Below, in pieces: positions 23,178 through 33,322 of a DNA stretch of 34,650 nt. The notes beneath the pieces are model-generated. The model was not told the origin of the DNA, did not search any database, and was given only the letters and a program-made list of their open reading frames with translations. Within the stretch, counting starts at the first letter, position 1. Each line of letters opens with the position of its first letter. Position numbers and translations under genes: made by a program. The stretch covers positions 1-34,650 of the forward strand of contig CANJOS010000015.1 of assembly GCA_947476015.1 (NCBI GenBank), given 5' to 3'. Origin of the DNA: Comamonadaceae bacterium (GTDB lineage: Bacteria > Pseudomonadota > Gammaproteobacteria > Burkholderiales > Burkholderiaceae_C).

Positions 23178-24983
23178 ATGACTTACACCAAAGACAAGAT
23201 CGCCACACGTAAATTTGACGTCGTGATTGTCGGCGCCGGTGGCTCCGGCATGCGAGCTTCATTGCAACTGGCACGTGCCGGATTGAATGTGGCTGTGCTC
23301 TCCAAAGTGTTCCCAACACGCTCACACACTGTCGCCGCACAAGGCGGCATTGGCGCCTCACTGGGCAACATGTCCGACGACAACTGGCACTACCACTTCT
23401 ACGACACCATCAAGGGCTCTGACTGGCTAGGCGATCAAGACGCCATTGAATTCATGTGCCGTGAAGCGCCCAAAGTTGTTTATGACTTGGAGCACATGGG
23501 CATGCCATTCGATCGCAACCCCGATGGCACCATTTACCAACGCCCGTTTGGTGGTCACACTGCCAACTATGGCGAGAAGCCTGTTCAACGGGCTTGCGCT
23601 GCAGCTGACCGTACCGGTCACGCCATGCTCCACACTTTGTACCAACAAAATATCAAAGCCAAAACCAGCTTCTTCGTGGAATGGATGGCGCTCGACCTGA
23701 TTCGAGATTCTGAAGGCGATGTGATGGGCGTGACTGCGCTCGAGATGGAAACTGGCGATCTGCACATTTTGCATGCCAAGACTGTTCTGTTGGCGACAGG
23801 TGGTGCAGGTCGTATTTTTGCAGCATCTACCAATGCCTTCATCAACACCGGCGATGGTTTAGGCATGGCCGCACGCGCCGGCATTCCTTTGGAAGACATG
23901 GAATTTTGGCAATTCCACCCCACTGGCGTGGCAGGTGCTGGCGTGTTACTGACAGAAGGATGCCGTGGGGAAGGCGCTATTTTGCTCAACAGCAACGGGG
24001 AACGCTTCATGGAGCGCTACGCCCCCACATTGAAAGACTTGGCGCCTCGCGACTTCGTGTCGCGCTCGATGGACCAAGAGATCAAAGAAGGCCGCGGCTG
24101 CGGCCCTAACAAAGACTATGTCCTTTTGAAACTGGACCATTTGGGCGCAGAAACCATTCACAAGCGCCTGCCTTCAGTCTATGAAATTGGCGTCAACTTC
24201 GCCAACGTCGACATCACCAAAGAGCCTATTCCAGTGGTCCCCACAATCCACTACCAAATGGGCGGCATTCCCACCAACGTTCATGGCCAAGTGGTCACGC
24301 AAACAGCCAGCAGCCACAATGCAGTCGTCAACGGCTTGTATGCCGTGGGTGAGTGCTCATGTGTCAGCGTTCACGGCGCCAACCGTTTGGGCACCAATTC
24401 TTTGCTCGACTTGTTGGTGTTTGGCCGCGCAGCAGGCAATCACATTGTTGATTTCGCCAGCAAAACCAAATCACACAAAGACCTGCCGAAAGATGCCGCC
24501 GAGCTCACGCTGGCACGTCTCAACCGTCTGGAGGGACGCAAAGGCGAGTACGCCCAAGACGTTGCCAACGACATGCGGGCATCCATGCAAAAACATGCGG
24601 CCGTGTTCCGCACACAAGAGAGCATGGACGAAGGCGTTCAAAAGATTGCTGATATTCGTGAGCGCGTGAACGCCATTGCCCTGACCGACACCTCCAAGGT
24701 CTTCAACACGGCACGCATTGAAGCGCTTGAAGTTGAAAACCTCATTGAGTGTGCTCAGGCCACAATGGTTTCTGCAGCAGCACGCAGAGAATGCCGTGGC
24801 GCCCATACCGTGAGTGACTACGAGCGCCCAGCAGATGATCCCATCGCGCCTTTGGGTCGCGACGATGCCAACTGGATGAAGCACTCTCTGTGGCACAGCA
24901 ATACCAACAGCATGTCCTACAAACCCGTCAACTTGAAACCCCTGACAGTGGCCTCTGTGCCACCCAAAGTTCGGACTTTCTAA
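23178..24983 (+). CDS. sdhA: Succinate dehydrogenase flavoprotein subunit
   Basis: Oxidises succinate to fumarate with covalently bound FAD. It has 601 aa. The dinucleotide fold is VVIVGAGGSGMRASLQLARA. FAD attaches to His50 in TRSHTVAAQGGIGA. Further motifs are FHPTGVAGAGVLLTEGCRGE, the active-site region TIHYQMGGIPTN, and GANRLGTNSLLDLLVFGRAA. Near the end, ARRECRGAHTVSDYERP contains active-site His and Arg. The length matches the E. coli protein (588 aa) closely. It is 67 bases after sdhD, with only a weak ribosome-binding site. Confidence 0.98.
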   Translation: MTYTKDKIATRKFDVVIVGAGGSGMRASLQLARAGLNVAVLSKVFPTRSHTVAAQGGIGASLGNMSDDNWHYHFYDTIKGSDWLGDQDAIEFMCREAPKVVYDLEHMGMPFDRNPDGTIYQRPFGGHTANYGEKPVQRACAAADRTGHAMLHTLYQQNIKAKTSFFVEWMALDLIRDSEGDVMGVTALEMETGDLHILHAKTVLLATGGAGRIFAASTNAFINTGDGLGMAARAGIPLEDMEFWQFHPTGVAGAGVLLTEGCRGEGAILLNSNGERFMERYAPTLKDLAPRDFVSRSMDQEIKEGRGCGPNKDYVLLKLDHLGAETIHKRLPSVYEIGVNFANVDITKEPIPVVPTIHYQMGGIPTNVHGQVVTQTASSHNAVVNGLYAVGECSCVSVHGANRLGTNSLLDLLVFGRAAGNHIVDFASKTKSHKDLPKDAAELTLARLNRLEGRKGEYAQDVANDMRASMQKHAAVFRTQESMDEGVQKIADIRERVNAIALTDTSKVFNTARIEALEVENLIECAQATMVSAAARRECRGAHTVSDYERPADDPIAPLGRDDANWMKHSLWHSNTNSMSYKPVNLKPLTVASVPPKVRTF

Positions 24984-25001
24984 ATTCCTTAAGGTTGAAA
25001 A

Positions 25002-25706
25002 ATGACTAAACGTACTTTTGAAATTTATCGCTACGATCCCGACAAGGATGCCAAGCCTTACATGCAAAGCATCGAGGTAGAGTTGGACGGTCATGAGCGC
25101 ATGCTTTTAGACGCCTTGATGAAATTGAAAAAAGTAGACCCCACTTTGTCCTTTCGCCGATCCTGTCGTGAGGGCGTATGCGGCTCCGACGCCATGAACA
25201 TCAACGGCAAAAACGGTCTGGCCTGCTTGACCAACATGTTGACCTTGCCCGGGAAAATTGTTCTGAAACCACTGCCTGGACTGCCTGTTGTTCGTGACTT
25301 GATAGTCGACATGACGCAGTTTTTCAAGCAATACAATTCCATCAAGCCCTACTTGATTAACGACACCATCCCGCCAGAAAAAGAGCGTCTGCAAAGCCCT
25401 GAAGAGCGCGATGAACTGAACGGCTTGTACGAGTGCATCTTGTGCGCCAGCTGCTCAACCAGCTGCCCCAGTTTCTGGTGGAACCCCGATAAGTTCGTGG
25501 GACCCGCCGGCTTGCTTCAAGCCTATCGGTTCTTGGCTGACAGCCGAGATCAAGGCGCTGCTGAACGCCTCGACAATTTGGAAGACCCCTACCGCTTGTT
25601 CCGATGCCATACCATCATGAACTGTGTCGACGTGTGCCCAAAGAACCTCAACCCCACCAAAGCAATTGGTAAGATCAAAGAAATGATGATGCAACGCGTC
25701 ATCTAA
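25002..25706 (+). CDS. sdhB: Succinate dehydrogenase iron-sulfur subunit
   Basis: Carries electrons from SdhA to quinone through three clusters. It has 234 aa. The [2Fe-2S] ligands are Cys55, Cys60, Asp63 and Cys75 (SCREGVCGSDAMNINGKNGL then AC), the same numbering as E. coli. The [4Fe-4S] motif is CILCASCSTSCP, and the [3Fe-4S] motif is RCHTIMNCVDVCPKNLNP. SFWWN supplies the Trp at the quinone site. It is 18 bases after sdhA with AAGG upstream of the ATG. Confidence 0.98.
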   Translation: MTKRTFEIYRYDPDKDAKPYMQSIEVELDGHERMLLDALMKLKKVDPTLSFRRSCREGVCGSDAMNINGKNGLACLTNMLTLPGKIVLKPLPGLPVVRDLIVDMTQFFKQYNSIKPYLINDTIPPEKERLQSPEERDELNGLYECILCASCSTSCPSFWWNPDKFVGPAGLLQAYRFLADSRDQGAAERLDNLEDPYRLFRCHTIMNCVDVCPKNLNPTKAIGKIKEMMMQRVI

Positions 25707-25734
25707 TTTGAAGGCCCTGAAAAATCTGAATTTT

Positions 25735-26025
25735 ATGGGAGACGAACTGCTTGATGGATTAGATCGCGATGCACCTTTGGGTGAGCGCGCTCTAAGCAAA
25801 CTTCGTTGGCGCTGCCGGCGTGGCTTGTTGGAAAACGATCTTTTCATTGAACGATTTTTCAACCGCCATGCATCCCTTATGACAGTTGGGCAAGCACGAG
25901 GCATGTATGTTCTGATGGACCTGTCAGACAACGATCTGATGGACTTGTTCATGAAGCGCAAGCCCCTTGGGTCTGAAATTGAAACTGAAGAAGTCAGCGA
26001 AGTGCTGAGCATGCTGATGGCATGA
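25735..26025 (+). CDS. sdhE: Succinate dehydrogenase assembly factor 2 (FAD assembly factor SdhE)
   Basis: Helps attach FAD covalently to SdhA. The 96-aa protein has the diagnostic R-G-x-x-E motif in WRCRRGLLENDLFIERFF, then LMDLSDNDLMDLFMKRKPLG. Relatives are near 90 aa. ATG 25735 (MGDELLDGLD) gives a normal length, while a TTG at 25708, two bases after the sdhB stop, would add nine residues; the ribosome-binding site does not decide between them. Placement directly after sdhB is typical in betaproteobacteria and supports the call. Confidence 0.92.
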   Translation: MGDELLDGLDRDAPLGERALSKLRWRCRRGLLENDLFIERFFNRHASLMTVGQARGMYVLMDLSDNDLMDLFMKRKPLGSEIETEEVSEVLSMLMA

Positions 26026-26093
26026 AGATTGCCAAATAAATTTTTCAAACAAACCGATTTTTGAATTGACCGTTTACAAGAGGAAAATGAATC

Positions 26094-27398
26094 ATGAAAC
26101 TTGCTGACAACAAAGCAACACTGTCGTTCAGTAACGGCAGTCCCAGCATTGAAATGCCCGTTTACAGCGGCAATATCGGGCCCGATGTGATCGACATACG
26201 CAAGCTCTACGGCCAAAGTGGCATGTTCACTTATGACCCTGGCTTTTTGTCAACAGCCTCTTGCCAATCGGCCATTACTTTCATCGATGGGGACAAAGGA
26301 GAACTACTGTATCGCGGCTACCCTATCGAACAATTGGCCAACCATGGTGACTACCTGGACACTTGCTACTTGCTCTTGAACGGTGACTTGCCAGACGCCA
26401 AGCAAAGTTTTGATTTCCACAAGTTGGTGAACAATCACACCATGGTGAACGAGCAAATGCAATTTTTCTTGCGTGGCTTTCGCCGTGATGCACACCCCAT
26501 GGCCGTATTGACCGGCTTGGTCGGCGCCTTGTCTGCTTTTTATCACGACAGTACAGACATCAACAATCCAGAGCACCGCGAAATTTCTGCCATCCGCTTG
26601 ATTGCCAAATTGCCAACTTTGGTAGCGATGTCTTACAAATACGGTGTGGGCCAGCCCTTCATGTACCCACAAAACAGTCTTTCCTACTCAGGCAATTTCT
26701 TGAGAATGATGTTTGGTGTCCCTTGCGAAGACTACGTCGTCAACCCCGTGCTTGAGCGCGCACTTGACCGAATCTTCATCTTGCACGCAGACCACGAGCA
26801 AAACGCATCCACGTCCACAGTCCGTTTGTGTGGCTCCTCCGGTACCAACCCCTTTGCTGCGATTGCAGCGGGCGTGGCTTGCTTGTGGGGCCCTGCTCAC
26901 GGTGGCGCGAACGAAGCTTGCTTGAACATGCTGGACGACATCCAAAAAATGGGCGGCATCTCCAAAGTGGGAGAGTTCATGGAACAGGTCAAAGACAAAA
27001 ATTCTGGCGTCAAACTCATGGGCTTTGGTCACCGTGTTTACAAAAACTACGACCCGCGTGCCAAACTGATGCAAGAGACCTGCAACGAAGTATTGGCTGA
27101 ACTGGGCTTGGAAAACGACCCCTTGTTCAAATTGGCCAAGCAAGTTGAAAAAATCGCACTGGAAGACGACTATTTCGTATCACGCAAGTTGTACCCCAAC
27201 GTCGACTTTTACTCCGGCATCGTGCAACGCGCCATTGGCATTCCAGTGAACCTTTTCACTGGTGTATTTGCTTTGGCCCGAACTGTGGGCTGGATTGCAC
27301 AGCTGAATGAAATGATTGGTGACCCCGAGTACAAAATCGGGCGTCCCCGTCAATTGTTTACGGGCTCACCCCGCCGTAACGTTCCCGGCGCGAAATAA
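26094..27398 (+). CDS. gltA: Citrate synthase
   Basis: Condenses oxaloacetate and acetyl-CoA to citrate. It has 434 aa, like the hexameric NADH-regulated type of Gram-negative bacteria (E. coli 427). The N-terminal regulatory domain is followed by [21 protein letters not shown]. Catalytic residues are His269 in [11 protein letters not shown], His313 in [14 protein letters not shown] and Asp371 in [15 protein letters not shown] lies upstream of the ATG. It is the last gene of the sdh operon, closed by a strong terminator. Confidence 0.98.
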   Translation: MKLADNKATLSFSNGSPSIEMPVYSGNIGPDVIDIRKLYGQSGMFTYDPGFLSTASCQSAITFIDGDKGELLYRGYPIEQLANHGDYLDTCYLLLNGDLPDAKQSFDFHKLVNNHTMVNEQMQFFLRGFRRDAHPMAVLTGLVGALSAFYHDSTDINNPEHREISAIRLIAKLPTLVAMSYKYGVGQPFMYPQNSLSYSGNFLRMMFGVPCEDYVVNPVLERALDRIFILHADHEQNASTSTVRLCGSSGTNPFAAIAAGVACLWGPAHGGANEACLNMLDDIQKMGGISKVGEFMEQVKDKNSGVKLMGFGHRVYKNYDPRAKLMQETCNEVLAELGLENDPLFKLAKQVEKIALEDDYFVSRKLYPNVDFYSGIVQRAIGIPVNLFTGVFALARTVGWIAQLNEMIGDPEYKIGRPRQLFTGSPRRNVPGAK

Positions 27399-27417
27399 TC
27401 TTTTCGCCGCCTTTAAG

Positions 27418-27443
27418 AGCCCGCGCGATCCGCGGGCTTTTTT
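27418..27443 (+). terminator. Terminator after gltA
   Basis: AGCCCGCG (27418-27425) pairs with CGCGGGCT (27431-27438) around a 5-base loop, followed by T to 27443. It closes the sdh-gltA operon. The leuC promoter must lie in the 44 bases after it; TAAAAT (27457-27462) is a possible -10. Confidence 0.93.
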
Positions 27444-27487
27444 CATGCATTCAGCTTAAAATGCAAAGCTTGACTCTAGGAAGCACC

Positions 27488-28909
27488 ATGTCACGTACGC
27501 TTTACGACAAAATTTGGGACGAACACGTCGTCCACACTGAAGAAGACGGCACATCCGTCTTGTACATTGACCGTCACTTGGTCCACGAAGTCACCAGTCC
27601 CCAAGCCTTTGAAGGTTTGCGTCAGGCTGGGCGAAAAGTCTGGCGCGTCAGCTCCATCGTTGCCACCGCAGACCACAACACGCCCACCACAGGCTGGGAG
27701 TTGGGCTACGACGGCATTACCGACCCCATCAGCAAAGAGCAAATTACCACGCTTGACAACAACATTGCTGAATTTGGCTCGGCAGCCTTTTTTCCATTCA
27801 TGTCAAAGCGACAAGGCATCGTTCACGTCATTGGCCCAGAAAACGGCGCCACTTTGCCAGGCATGACGGTCGTCTGCGGCGACTCTCACACCTCCACCCA
27901 CGGAGCTTTTGGCGCCTTGGCGCATGGCATTGGCACCAGTGAAGTTGAGCATGTCATGGCCACCCAAACTTTGCTCGCCAAAAAAGCCAAGAACATGCTC
28001 ATCAAGGTCGATGGCAATGTCGCCAGGGGCATTACGGGCAAAGACATTGTGTTGGCCATCATTGGCAAAATTGGCACCGCGGGTGGTACGGGCTACACCA
28101 TTGAATTTGGTGGTGCCGCCATTCGGGCTTTGTCGATGGAAGGTCGAATGACCGTTTGCAACATGGCCATTGAAGCTGGCGCGCGCGCCGGTTTGGTGGC
28201 GGTGGACGAAAAAACCATTGAATACGTCAAGGGCAGATTGCTGTCCCCCACCGGCGTGGAATGGGAACACGCGGTGACTTACTGGAAAACTTTGCAATCT
28301 GATGCCACCGCGCATTTCGACGCTGTTGTTGAAATCAATGCCGCCGACATCGTGCCGCAAGTCACCTGGGGCACCTCACCCGAAATGGTCTTGGGCATCA
28401 ATGCCATCGTGCCAGATCCTGACAAAGAAAAAGATGCCAACAAACGCGGCGCAATTGAGCGCGCACTGACCTACATGGGACTTGAACCTGGCAAAGCACT
28501 CAACGACATTTTTGTTGACAAAGTTTTCATTGGTTCCTGCACCAACAGCCGTATCGAAGACATCCGCGAGGCGGCTGCCGTGGTCAAAAAATTGGGCCGA
28601 AAAGTTTCAAAAACAGTGAAGCTTGCCATGGTGGTGCCGGGTTCAGGCTTGGTCAAAGAACAAGCAGAGCGCGAAGGTTTGCACGAAGTTTTCAAGGCTG
28701 CAGGATTTGAATGGCGGGAACCAGGTTGCTCGATGTGCTTGGCCATGAACGCCGACCGTCTTGAACCCGGTGAACGTTGTGCCAGTACCAGCAATCGAAA
28801 CTTTGAAGGCCGGCAGGGTGCAGGTGGCCGCACCCATCTGGTCAGCCCCGCCATGGCTGCAGCGGCTGCCATTCATGGTCACTTTGTGGACGTTCGCCAG
28901 TTTGCCTGA
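27488..28909 (+). CDS. leuC: 3-isopropylmalate dehydratase large subunit
   Basis: With LeuD isomerises 2- to 3-isopropylmalate in leucine synthesis. It has 473 aa and belongs to the aconitase superfamily. Visible: [35 protein letters not shown], and [4Fe-4S] ligands in [17 protein letters not shown] and [32 protein letters not shown] is also typical. ATG 27488 has TAGGAAG upstream; an in-frame ATG at 27461 is less likely. It opens the leuCDB set. Confidence 0.97.
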   Translation: MSRTLYDKIWDEHVVHTEEDGTSVLYIDRHLVHEVTSPQAFEGLRQAGRKVWRVSSIVATADHNTPTTGWELGYDGITDPISKEQITTLDNNIAEFGSAAFFPFMSKRQGIVHVIGPENGATLPGMTVVCGDSHTSTHGAFGALAHGIGTSEVEHVMATQTLLAKKAKNMLIKVDGNVARGITGKDIVLAIIGKIGTAGGTGYTIEFGGAAIRALSMEGRMTVCNMAIEAGARAGLVAVDEKTIEYVKGRLLSPTGVEWEHAVTYWKTLQSDATAHFDAVVEINAADIVPQVTWGTSPEMVLGINAIVPDPDKEKDANKRGAIERALTYMGLEPGKALNDIFVDKVFIGSCTNSRIEDIREAAAVVKKLGRKVSKTVKLAMVVPGSGLVKEQAEREGLHEVFKAAGFEWREPGCSMCLAMNADRLEPGERCASTSNRNFEGRQGAGGRTHLVSPAMAAAAAIHGHFVDVRQFA

Positions 28910-28955
28910 AGGCGGCTAACACGCACATCTTGAAACGAACGATCAAGGAACACAC

Positions 28956-29600
28956 ATGCAAAAATTCAATGTTCACAAAGGTCTTGTGGCCCCGATGGAC
29001 CGCGAGAACGTCGATACAGACGCCATCATTCCGAAGCAATTTCTAAAGTCCATCCACAAAACAGGCTTTGGCCCTAACTTGTTTGACGAGTGGCGCTACT
29101 TAGATGCTGGCTATCCAGGCCAAGACCCTCACAGTCGCAAGCCCAACCCCGACTTCGTGCTGAACCAATCACGTTATCAGGGCGCCTCTATATTGTTGGC
29201 CCGCAAAAACTTTGGCTGTGGTTCATCCCGCGAACACGCGCCTTGGGCCATTGACCAATACGGCTTTCGGGCCGTGATTGCACCCAGCTACGCTGACATC
29301 TTCTTTAACAATTGTTTTAAAAATGGTTTGCTGCCCATTGTTTTGCCGGAAAACATTGTTGCAAAACTGTTTGATGAAGTGGCCGCCTTTCCAGGCTATC
29401 AACTCACCATCGATCTAGATCGTCAAGTGGTGGTGCGCGCTCAAGGAGATGAAATTCCTTTTGAGGTTCAAGCGTTCCGCAAATACTGTTTGATCAATGG
29501 CTTGGACGATATCGGCTTAACTCTGCGTTACGCAGAAAAAATCAAAGCATTCGAAGCTGAGCGCTTGACCACCAAGCCTTGGTTAGCGCACGTTGCTTAA
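28956..29600 (+). CDS. leuD: 3-isopropylmalate dehydratase small subunit
   Basis: The swivel-domain subunit of isopropylmalate isomerase. It has 214 aa. [20 protein letters not shown] at the N-terminus, then [20 protein letters not shown], which holds the substrate-recognition Ser-Ser-Arg, and [17 protein letters not shown] precedes the ATG. It is 46 bases after leuC. Confidence 0.97.
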   Translation: MQKFNVHKGLVAPMDRENVDTDAIIPKQFLKSIHKTGFGPNLFDEWRYLDAGYPGQDPHSRKPNPDFVLNQSRYQGASILLARKNFGCGSSREHAPWAIDQYGFRAVIAPSYADIFFNNCFKNGLLPIVLPENIVAKLFDEVAAFPGYQLTIDLDRQVVVRAQGDEIPFEVQAFRKYCLINGLDDIGLTLRYAEKIKAFEAERLTTKPWLAHVA

Positions 29601-29663
29601 TTCGAAATCTTCGCTTGCTTTCATTTTATTTAAGCCATTCAAAGTTATCAAAGAAAACACACC

Positions 29664-30749
29664 ATGAAAATTGCAGTTCTGCCGGGTGACGGCATTGGTA
29701 CCGAAATCGTTGCAGAAGCCGTCAAGGTCTTGCATGCGCTCGACTTGAAGTTCGAAATGGAAGAAGCTCTGGTGGGCGGCGCCGCTTACGAAGCACATGG
29801 TCACCCCCTGCCTGAATCCACTTTGAAACTTGCCAAGGCATCAGACGCTATTTTGTTTGGTGCGGTGGGTGATTGGAAGTACGACAAACTCGACCGTCCT
29901 TTGCGCCCAGAACAAGCCATTTTGGGCTTGCGCAAAAACTTAGGCTTGTTTGCCAACTTTCGCCCGGCCATTTGCTACGAGCAATTGGTAGGTGCCTCTA
30001 GTCTCAAGCCAGAACTTATTTCTGGCCTCGACATTCTCATCATTCGAGAACTCACAGGTGACATTTACTTTGGCCAGCCACGAGGTCGCCGAGTGGCCAC
30101 CGATGGTCACTTCCCTGGGGCTGAAGAAGCCTTCGACACCATGCGTTACTCACGCCCTGAAATTGAGCGCATTGCCCATGTGGCCTTCCAAGCTGCCCGC
30201 AAGCGCAGCAAAAAAGTAACCAGCGTTGACAAGTCCAATGTGCTTGAGACTTTCCAGTTCTGGAAAGATGTGGTCACGGAAGTCCACAAAGAATACCCCG
30301 ACGTTGCACTCGATCACATGTATGTCGACAACGCCGCCATGCAACTGGTGAAAGAGCCCAAAAAATTCGACGTGGTGGTCACAGGCAACATGTTTGGCGA
30401 CATTTTGTCCGACGAAGCCTCCATGCTCACTGGCTCTATCGGCATGCTGCCATCGGCCAGTTTGAACAGCAACAACCAAGGCTTGTACGAGCCAAGTCAT
30501 GGCAGCGCGCCCGACATTGCGGGCAAGGGCATAGCCAACCCATTGGCTACAATACTGTCTGCTGCCATGATGCTTCGTTTTTCATTGAATCAAGCGGCAT
30601 CCGCCGATCGCATTGAGACAGCGGTGAAGTCTGTTTTGGCTTCAGGTTTGCGCACGGTCGACATCTGGTCTGAAGGCACTCAAAAGGTCAGCACCCGCGA
30701 AATGGGCGAGGCCGTCGTGAAAGCCATCACGAAATCGACAAAGAGCTGA
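29664..30749 (+). CDS. leuB: 3-isopropylmalate dehydrogenase
   Basis: Oxidises and decarboxylates 3-isopropylmalate to 2-ketoisocaproate with NAD. It has 361 aa. Motifs: [36 protein letters not shown] (substrate loop), [28 protein letters not shown], and the metal/NAD region [20 protein letters not shown] with [18 protein letters not shown]. It is 63 bases after leuD; the ribosome-binding site is weak. Together with leuC and leuD it gives three of the four leucine-specific steps; leuA is not in the window. Confidence 0.98.
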   Translation: MKIAVLPGDGIGTEIVAEAVKVLHALDLKFEMEEALVGGAAYEAHGHPLPESTLKLAKASDAILFGAVGDWKYDKLDRPLRPEQAILGLRKNLGLFANFRPAICYEQLVGASSLKPELISGLDILIIRELTGDIYFGQPRGRRVATDGHFPGAEEAFDTMRYSRPEIERIAHVAFQAARKRSKKVTSVDKSNVLETFQFWKDVVTEVHKEYPDVALDHMYVDNAAMQLVKEPKKFDVVVTGNMFGDILSDEASMLTGSIGMLPSASLNSNNQGLYEPSHGSAPDIAGKGIANPLATILSAAMMLRFSLNQAASADRIETAVKSVLASGLRTVDIWSEGTQKVSTREMGEAVVKAITKSTKS

Positions 30750-30820
30750 AAGCTCATACTCGTCATGCCCTTCCGGCTCGACGAGTCGGAATCTCAAAAT
30801 TAAATTGAAAGGGTGATGAC

Positions 30821-31948
30821 ATGAAATTGGTAGGACTTGTGGGTTGGCGTGGCATGGTCGGTTCCGTTTTGATGGACCGCATGCAAGCCGAGGGCGACTT
30901 TGGTTTGATCGAACCGGTGTTCTTCTCAACCTCCAACTCTGGCGGAAAAGCTCCCGCCATGGCCAAAAATGAAACAGCCCTGCAAGATGCCTTCAATATT
31001 GCTGCACTGAAACGTTGCGACATCATCATCACCGCCCAAGGCGGCGACTACACCACCGAAGTATTTCCTAAGCTCCGAGCGGCAGGCTGGAATGGTCATT
31101 GGATTGACGCCGCCTCCACCTTGCGCATGGACAAAGACGCCATCATCATTTTGGATCCGGTCAACATGTCCGTCATTCAAACTGCGTTGAAAAAAGGCGG
31201 TAGAAATTGGATTGGTGGCAATTGCACAGTCAGCTGCATGTTGATGGGCGTTGGCGCTTTGTACAAAGCGGGTTTGGTTGAATGGATGAGCACTCAGACT
31301 TACCAAGCGGCCTCCGGTGGCGGTGCGCAACACATGCGTGAATTGCTCACTCAATACGGCACTCTGAATGCTGAAGTCAAAGCCTTGCTTGACGACCCCC
31401 AAAGCGCTATTTTGGAAATCGATCGCAAAGTGATCGCCAAGCAACGTCACCTTTCGGGCGCTGAAACCACCCATTTTGGCGTGCCACTGGGCGGCTCCCT
31501 CATTCCTTGGATTGACAAAGACCTGGGCAATGGCATGTCGAAAGAAGAGTGGAAAGGCATGGCTGAAACCAACAAAATTTTAGGCCTAGGCGAAGGCTTC
31601 AGCGCTGCTCCTATTCCTGTGGACGGATTTTGTGTGCGCGTCGGTGCCATGCGTTGCCACAGTCAAGCCCTTACCTTCAAGCTCAAAAAAGACGTGCCTG
31701 TGGCCGACATCGAAGCCATGATCGCTGCAGACAATCAGTGGGTTAAAGTAGTTCCCAACACACGTGAAGCCACCTTGCAAGACCTGACACCTGTGGCGGT
31801 GACCGGTACCATGACCATTCCGGTGGGCCGCATTCGCAAATTAGCCATGGGGCCAGACTATGTGGGAGCCTTCACCATTGGCGATCAATTGCTGTGGGGC
31901 GCTGCAGAACCTTTGCGCCGCATGCTGCGTATTTTGTTGGACGCCTGA
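30821..31948 (+). CDS. asd: Aspartate-semialdehyde dehydrogenase
   Basis: Reduces aspartyl phosphate to aspartate semialdehyde, the branch point to lysine, diaminopimelate, threonine and methionine. It has 375 aa, the long Gram-negative form (E. coli 367). [19 protein letters not shown] binds NADP. The catalytic Cys135 is in [25 protein letters not shown] and the C-terminal [16 protein letters not shown] follow. AAGGGTG lies upstream of the ATG. The run leuB-asd-fimV-truA-trpF is conserved in Burkholderiales. Confidence 0.98.
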   Translation: MKLVGLVGWRGMVGSVLMDRMQAEGDFGLIEPVFFSTSNSGGKAPAMAKNETALQDAFNIAALKRCDIIITAQGGDYTTEVFPKLRAAGWNGHWIDAASTLRMDKDAIIILDPVNMSVIQTALKKGGRNWIGGNCTVSCMLMGVGALYKAGLVEWMSTQTYQAASGGGAQHMRELLTQYGTLNAEVKALLDDPQSAILEIDRKVIAKQRHLSGAETTHFGVPLGGSLIPWIDKDLGNGMSKEEWKGMAETNKILGLGEGFSAAPIPVDGFCVRVGAMRCHSQALTFKLKKDVPVADIEAMIAADNQWVKVVPNTREATLQDLTPVAVTGTMTIPVGRIRKLAMGPDYVGAFTIGDQLLWGAAEPLRRMLRILLDA

Positions 31949-31966
31949 TTCACACACGCTGGCCCC

Positions 31967-33322
31967 ATGTCCCCTCGCCTTTCCTCCATTGCCAGCTGCT
32001 TTTGCCTCATCGGTTTTAGCCTTAGCGCGCATGCCCTGACATTGGCGGGCATTGAAGTGAAATCATTCAAGGGAGAAGCTCTTCGCGCCGAAATCAGTGT
32101 GATTCAAACCTCAGCTGAAGAATGGTCTGAACTCTCAGTGAAGATTGCCGCAGCGGAACGGTTCACTCAATTGGGCTTGATTTACACACCCGCTGTGGGT
32201 CAATTGAACGCAAGACTCATTGAAACACCACAGGGCCTCAAACGCATTCAAATTTCTGGCCCTCAAAACTTTTCAGATAACTTTGTCGACTTGCTCCTTG
32301 AGGCGCAAACGCCTTCTAGCACATGGGTCAAAGCTTTTACCTTGATGCTGAAGGATCCACCCACTCAAACTCAAGTCACGGCTCAGCTTCCCATTTCTGC
32401 GGCTTCACAACTCAAGATCACGATACCCTCCCCCGCCGAACACATTGTGCAACGCGGTGAGAATGCAAGCCAAATCATTCAGCAATGGCTCAAAGAGGAT
32501 ATGAGCACTCAGCAGATGCTGGTGGCGCTCTTAAAAAATCAGCCTGACGCCTTCATTGAAGGGAATGTCAACTTGTTGCGCGCTGGCGCCACTCTCAAGG
32601 CCCCAACATCCACAGCGGTTCGTGCCATTCACCCAGAAGATGCGCGTCTATTTTTGGTCGCCCAGCAAAAAGAGTTTTTAGCCTATTCGCAAGCAACAGC
32701 TCAAAACACCAGCCTCATCAAAGGCCAACATTCGACGCGACAGATTTCTGGAAAAGTGGGCCTCGAGGACAGTGCGCCCAAAGAAACCGACGTCACCACC
32801 GATCAACTGAGACTCACGCAGGCAAAAATTGAAAAGCAAAATGCAGAAACTCGACTGGCAGCGCAACGTGCACTGCAAGAGGCTCAAAAGCAACTAGAAG
32901 CTTTGCAGAGCAATGTCAACCAGCTGGTCAAATTAACTTCGCCGACACCGGCACTGCCCATTCAAACTCAGACTCAGATCAAGGCCCAATCGCAATCATC
33001 AGACTTGGCGCCAGGCTGGTTAAATTTGAACAGATTGTTAGATTCTCAAAATCGAAACGCTTACCTTTGGGCTGCATTGACCCTGCTGGGTGTTTTAACG
33101 GTATGGGCGGGCCTTAAAATTCAGAGTCGCAAAGCGAATCAAGCTCTGAGCACCCTCATTCCAACGGCCTTGAATTCCGGTATGACCCTCGCCGATCGAA
33201 ATGACAAACTTGAATTGCCTGCTGAAATTACGGCCTTGAATTTGAATTTAGGAATCAATTCACACCCTACCGAATTTCAAAAAAGTTTCCGCTCTCCCAG
33301 CCACACTGAGACACGTCAGTGA
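31967..33322 (+). CDS. Short FimV-like envelope protein
   Basis: FimV proteins link peptidoglycan to type IV pilus assembly and polar signalling. This one has 451 aa: signal peptide (1-23, ending SLSAHA), the conserved N-terminal domain (24-130, LTLAGIEVKSFKGEALRAEI), a LysM-like domain (157-212, EHIVQRGENASQIIQQWL), a coiled coil (277-322), and one transmembrane helix (365-384, AYLWAALTLLGVLTVWAGL). Only about 67 residues follow the helix, so the usual long acidic cytoplasmic region with TPRs is absent. truA begins inside its last codon (GTGA), so this is a clean end, not a visible frameshift. Gene order asd-fimV-truA supports the call. Confidence 0.88.
   Translation: MSPRLSSIASCFCLIGFSLSAHALTLAGIEVKSFKGEALRAEISVIQTSAEEWSELSVKIAAAERFTQLGLIYTPAVGQLNARLIETPQGLKRIQISGPQNFSDNFVDLLLEAQTPSSTWVKAFTLMLKDPPTQTQVTAQLPISAASQLKITIPSPAEHIVQRGENASQIIQQWLKEDMSTQQMLVALLKNQPDAFIEGNVNLLRAGATLKAPTSTAVRAIHPEDARLFLVAQQKEFLAYSQATAQNTSLIKGQHSTRQISGKVGLEDSAPKETDVTTDQLRLTQAKIEKQNAETRLAAQRALQEAQKQLEALQSNVNQLVKLTSPTPALPIQTQTQIKAQSQSSDLAPGWLNLNRLLDSQNRNAYLWAALTLLGVLTVWAGLKIQSRKANQALSTLIPTALNSGMTLADRNDKLELPAEITALNLNLGINSHPTEFQKSFRSPSHTETRQ

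Noticed and set aside
24471-25094. Minus-strand open frame of about 207 codons across sdhA and sdhB
   Set aside because: A shadow of the codon usage of two well-matched genes; the composition is not protein-like.
25455-26216. Long minus-strand open frame (about 250 codons) across sdhB, sdhE and the start of gltA
   Set aside because: It lies antisense to three clearly recognised genes, shows no family resemblance and has no ribosome-binding site.
30758-30786. Inverted repeat ACTCGTC/GACGAGT between leuB and asd as a terminator
   Set aside because: The loop is 15 bases and no T-run follows, so termination is unlikely.
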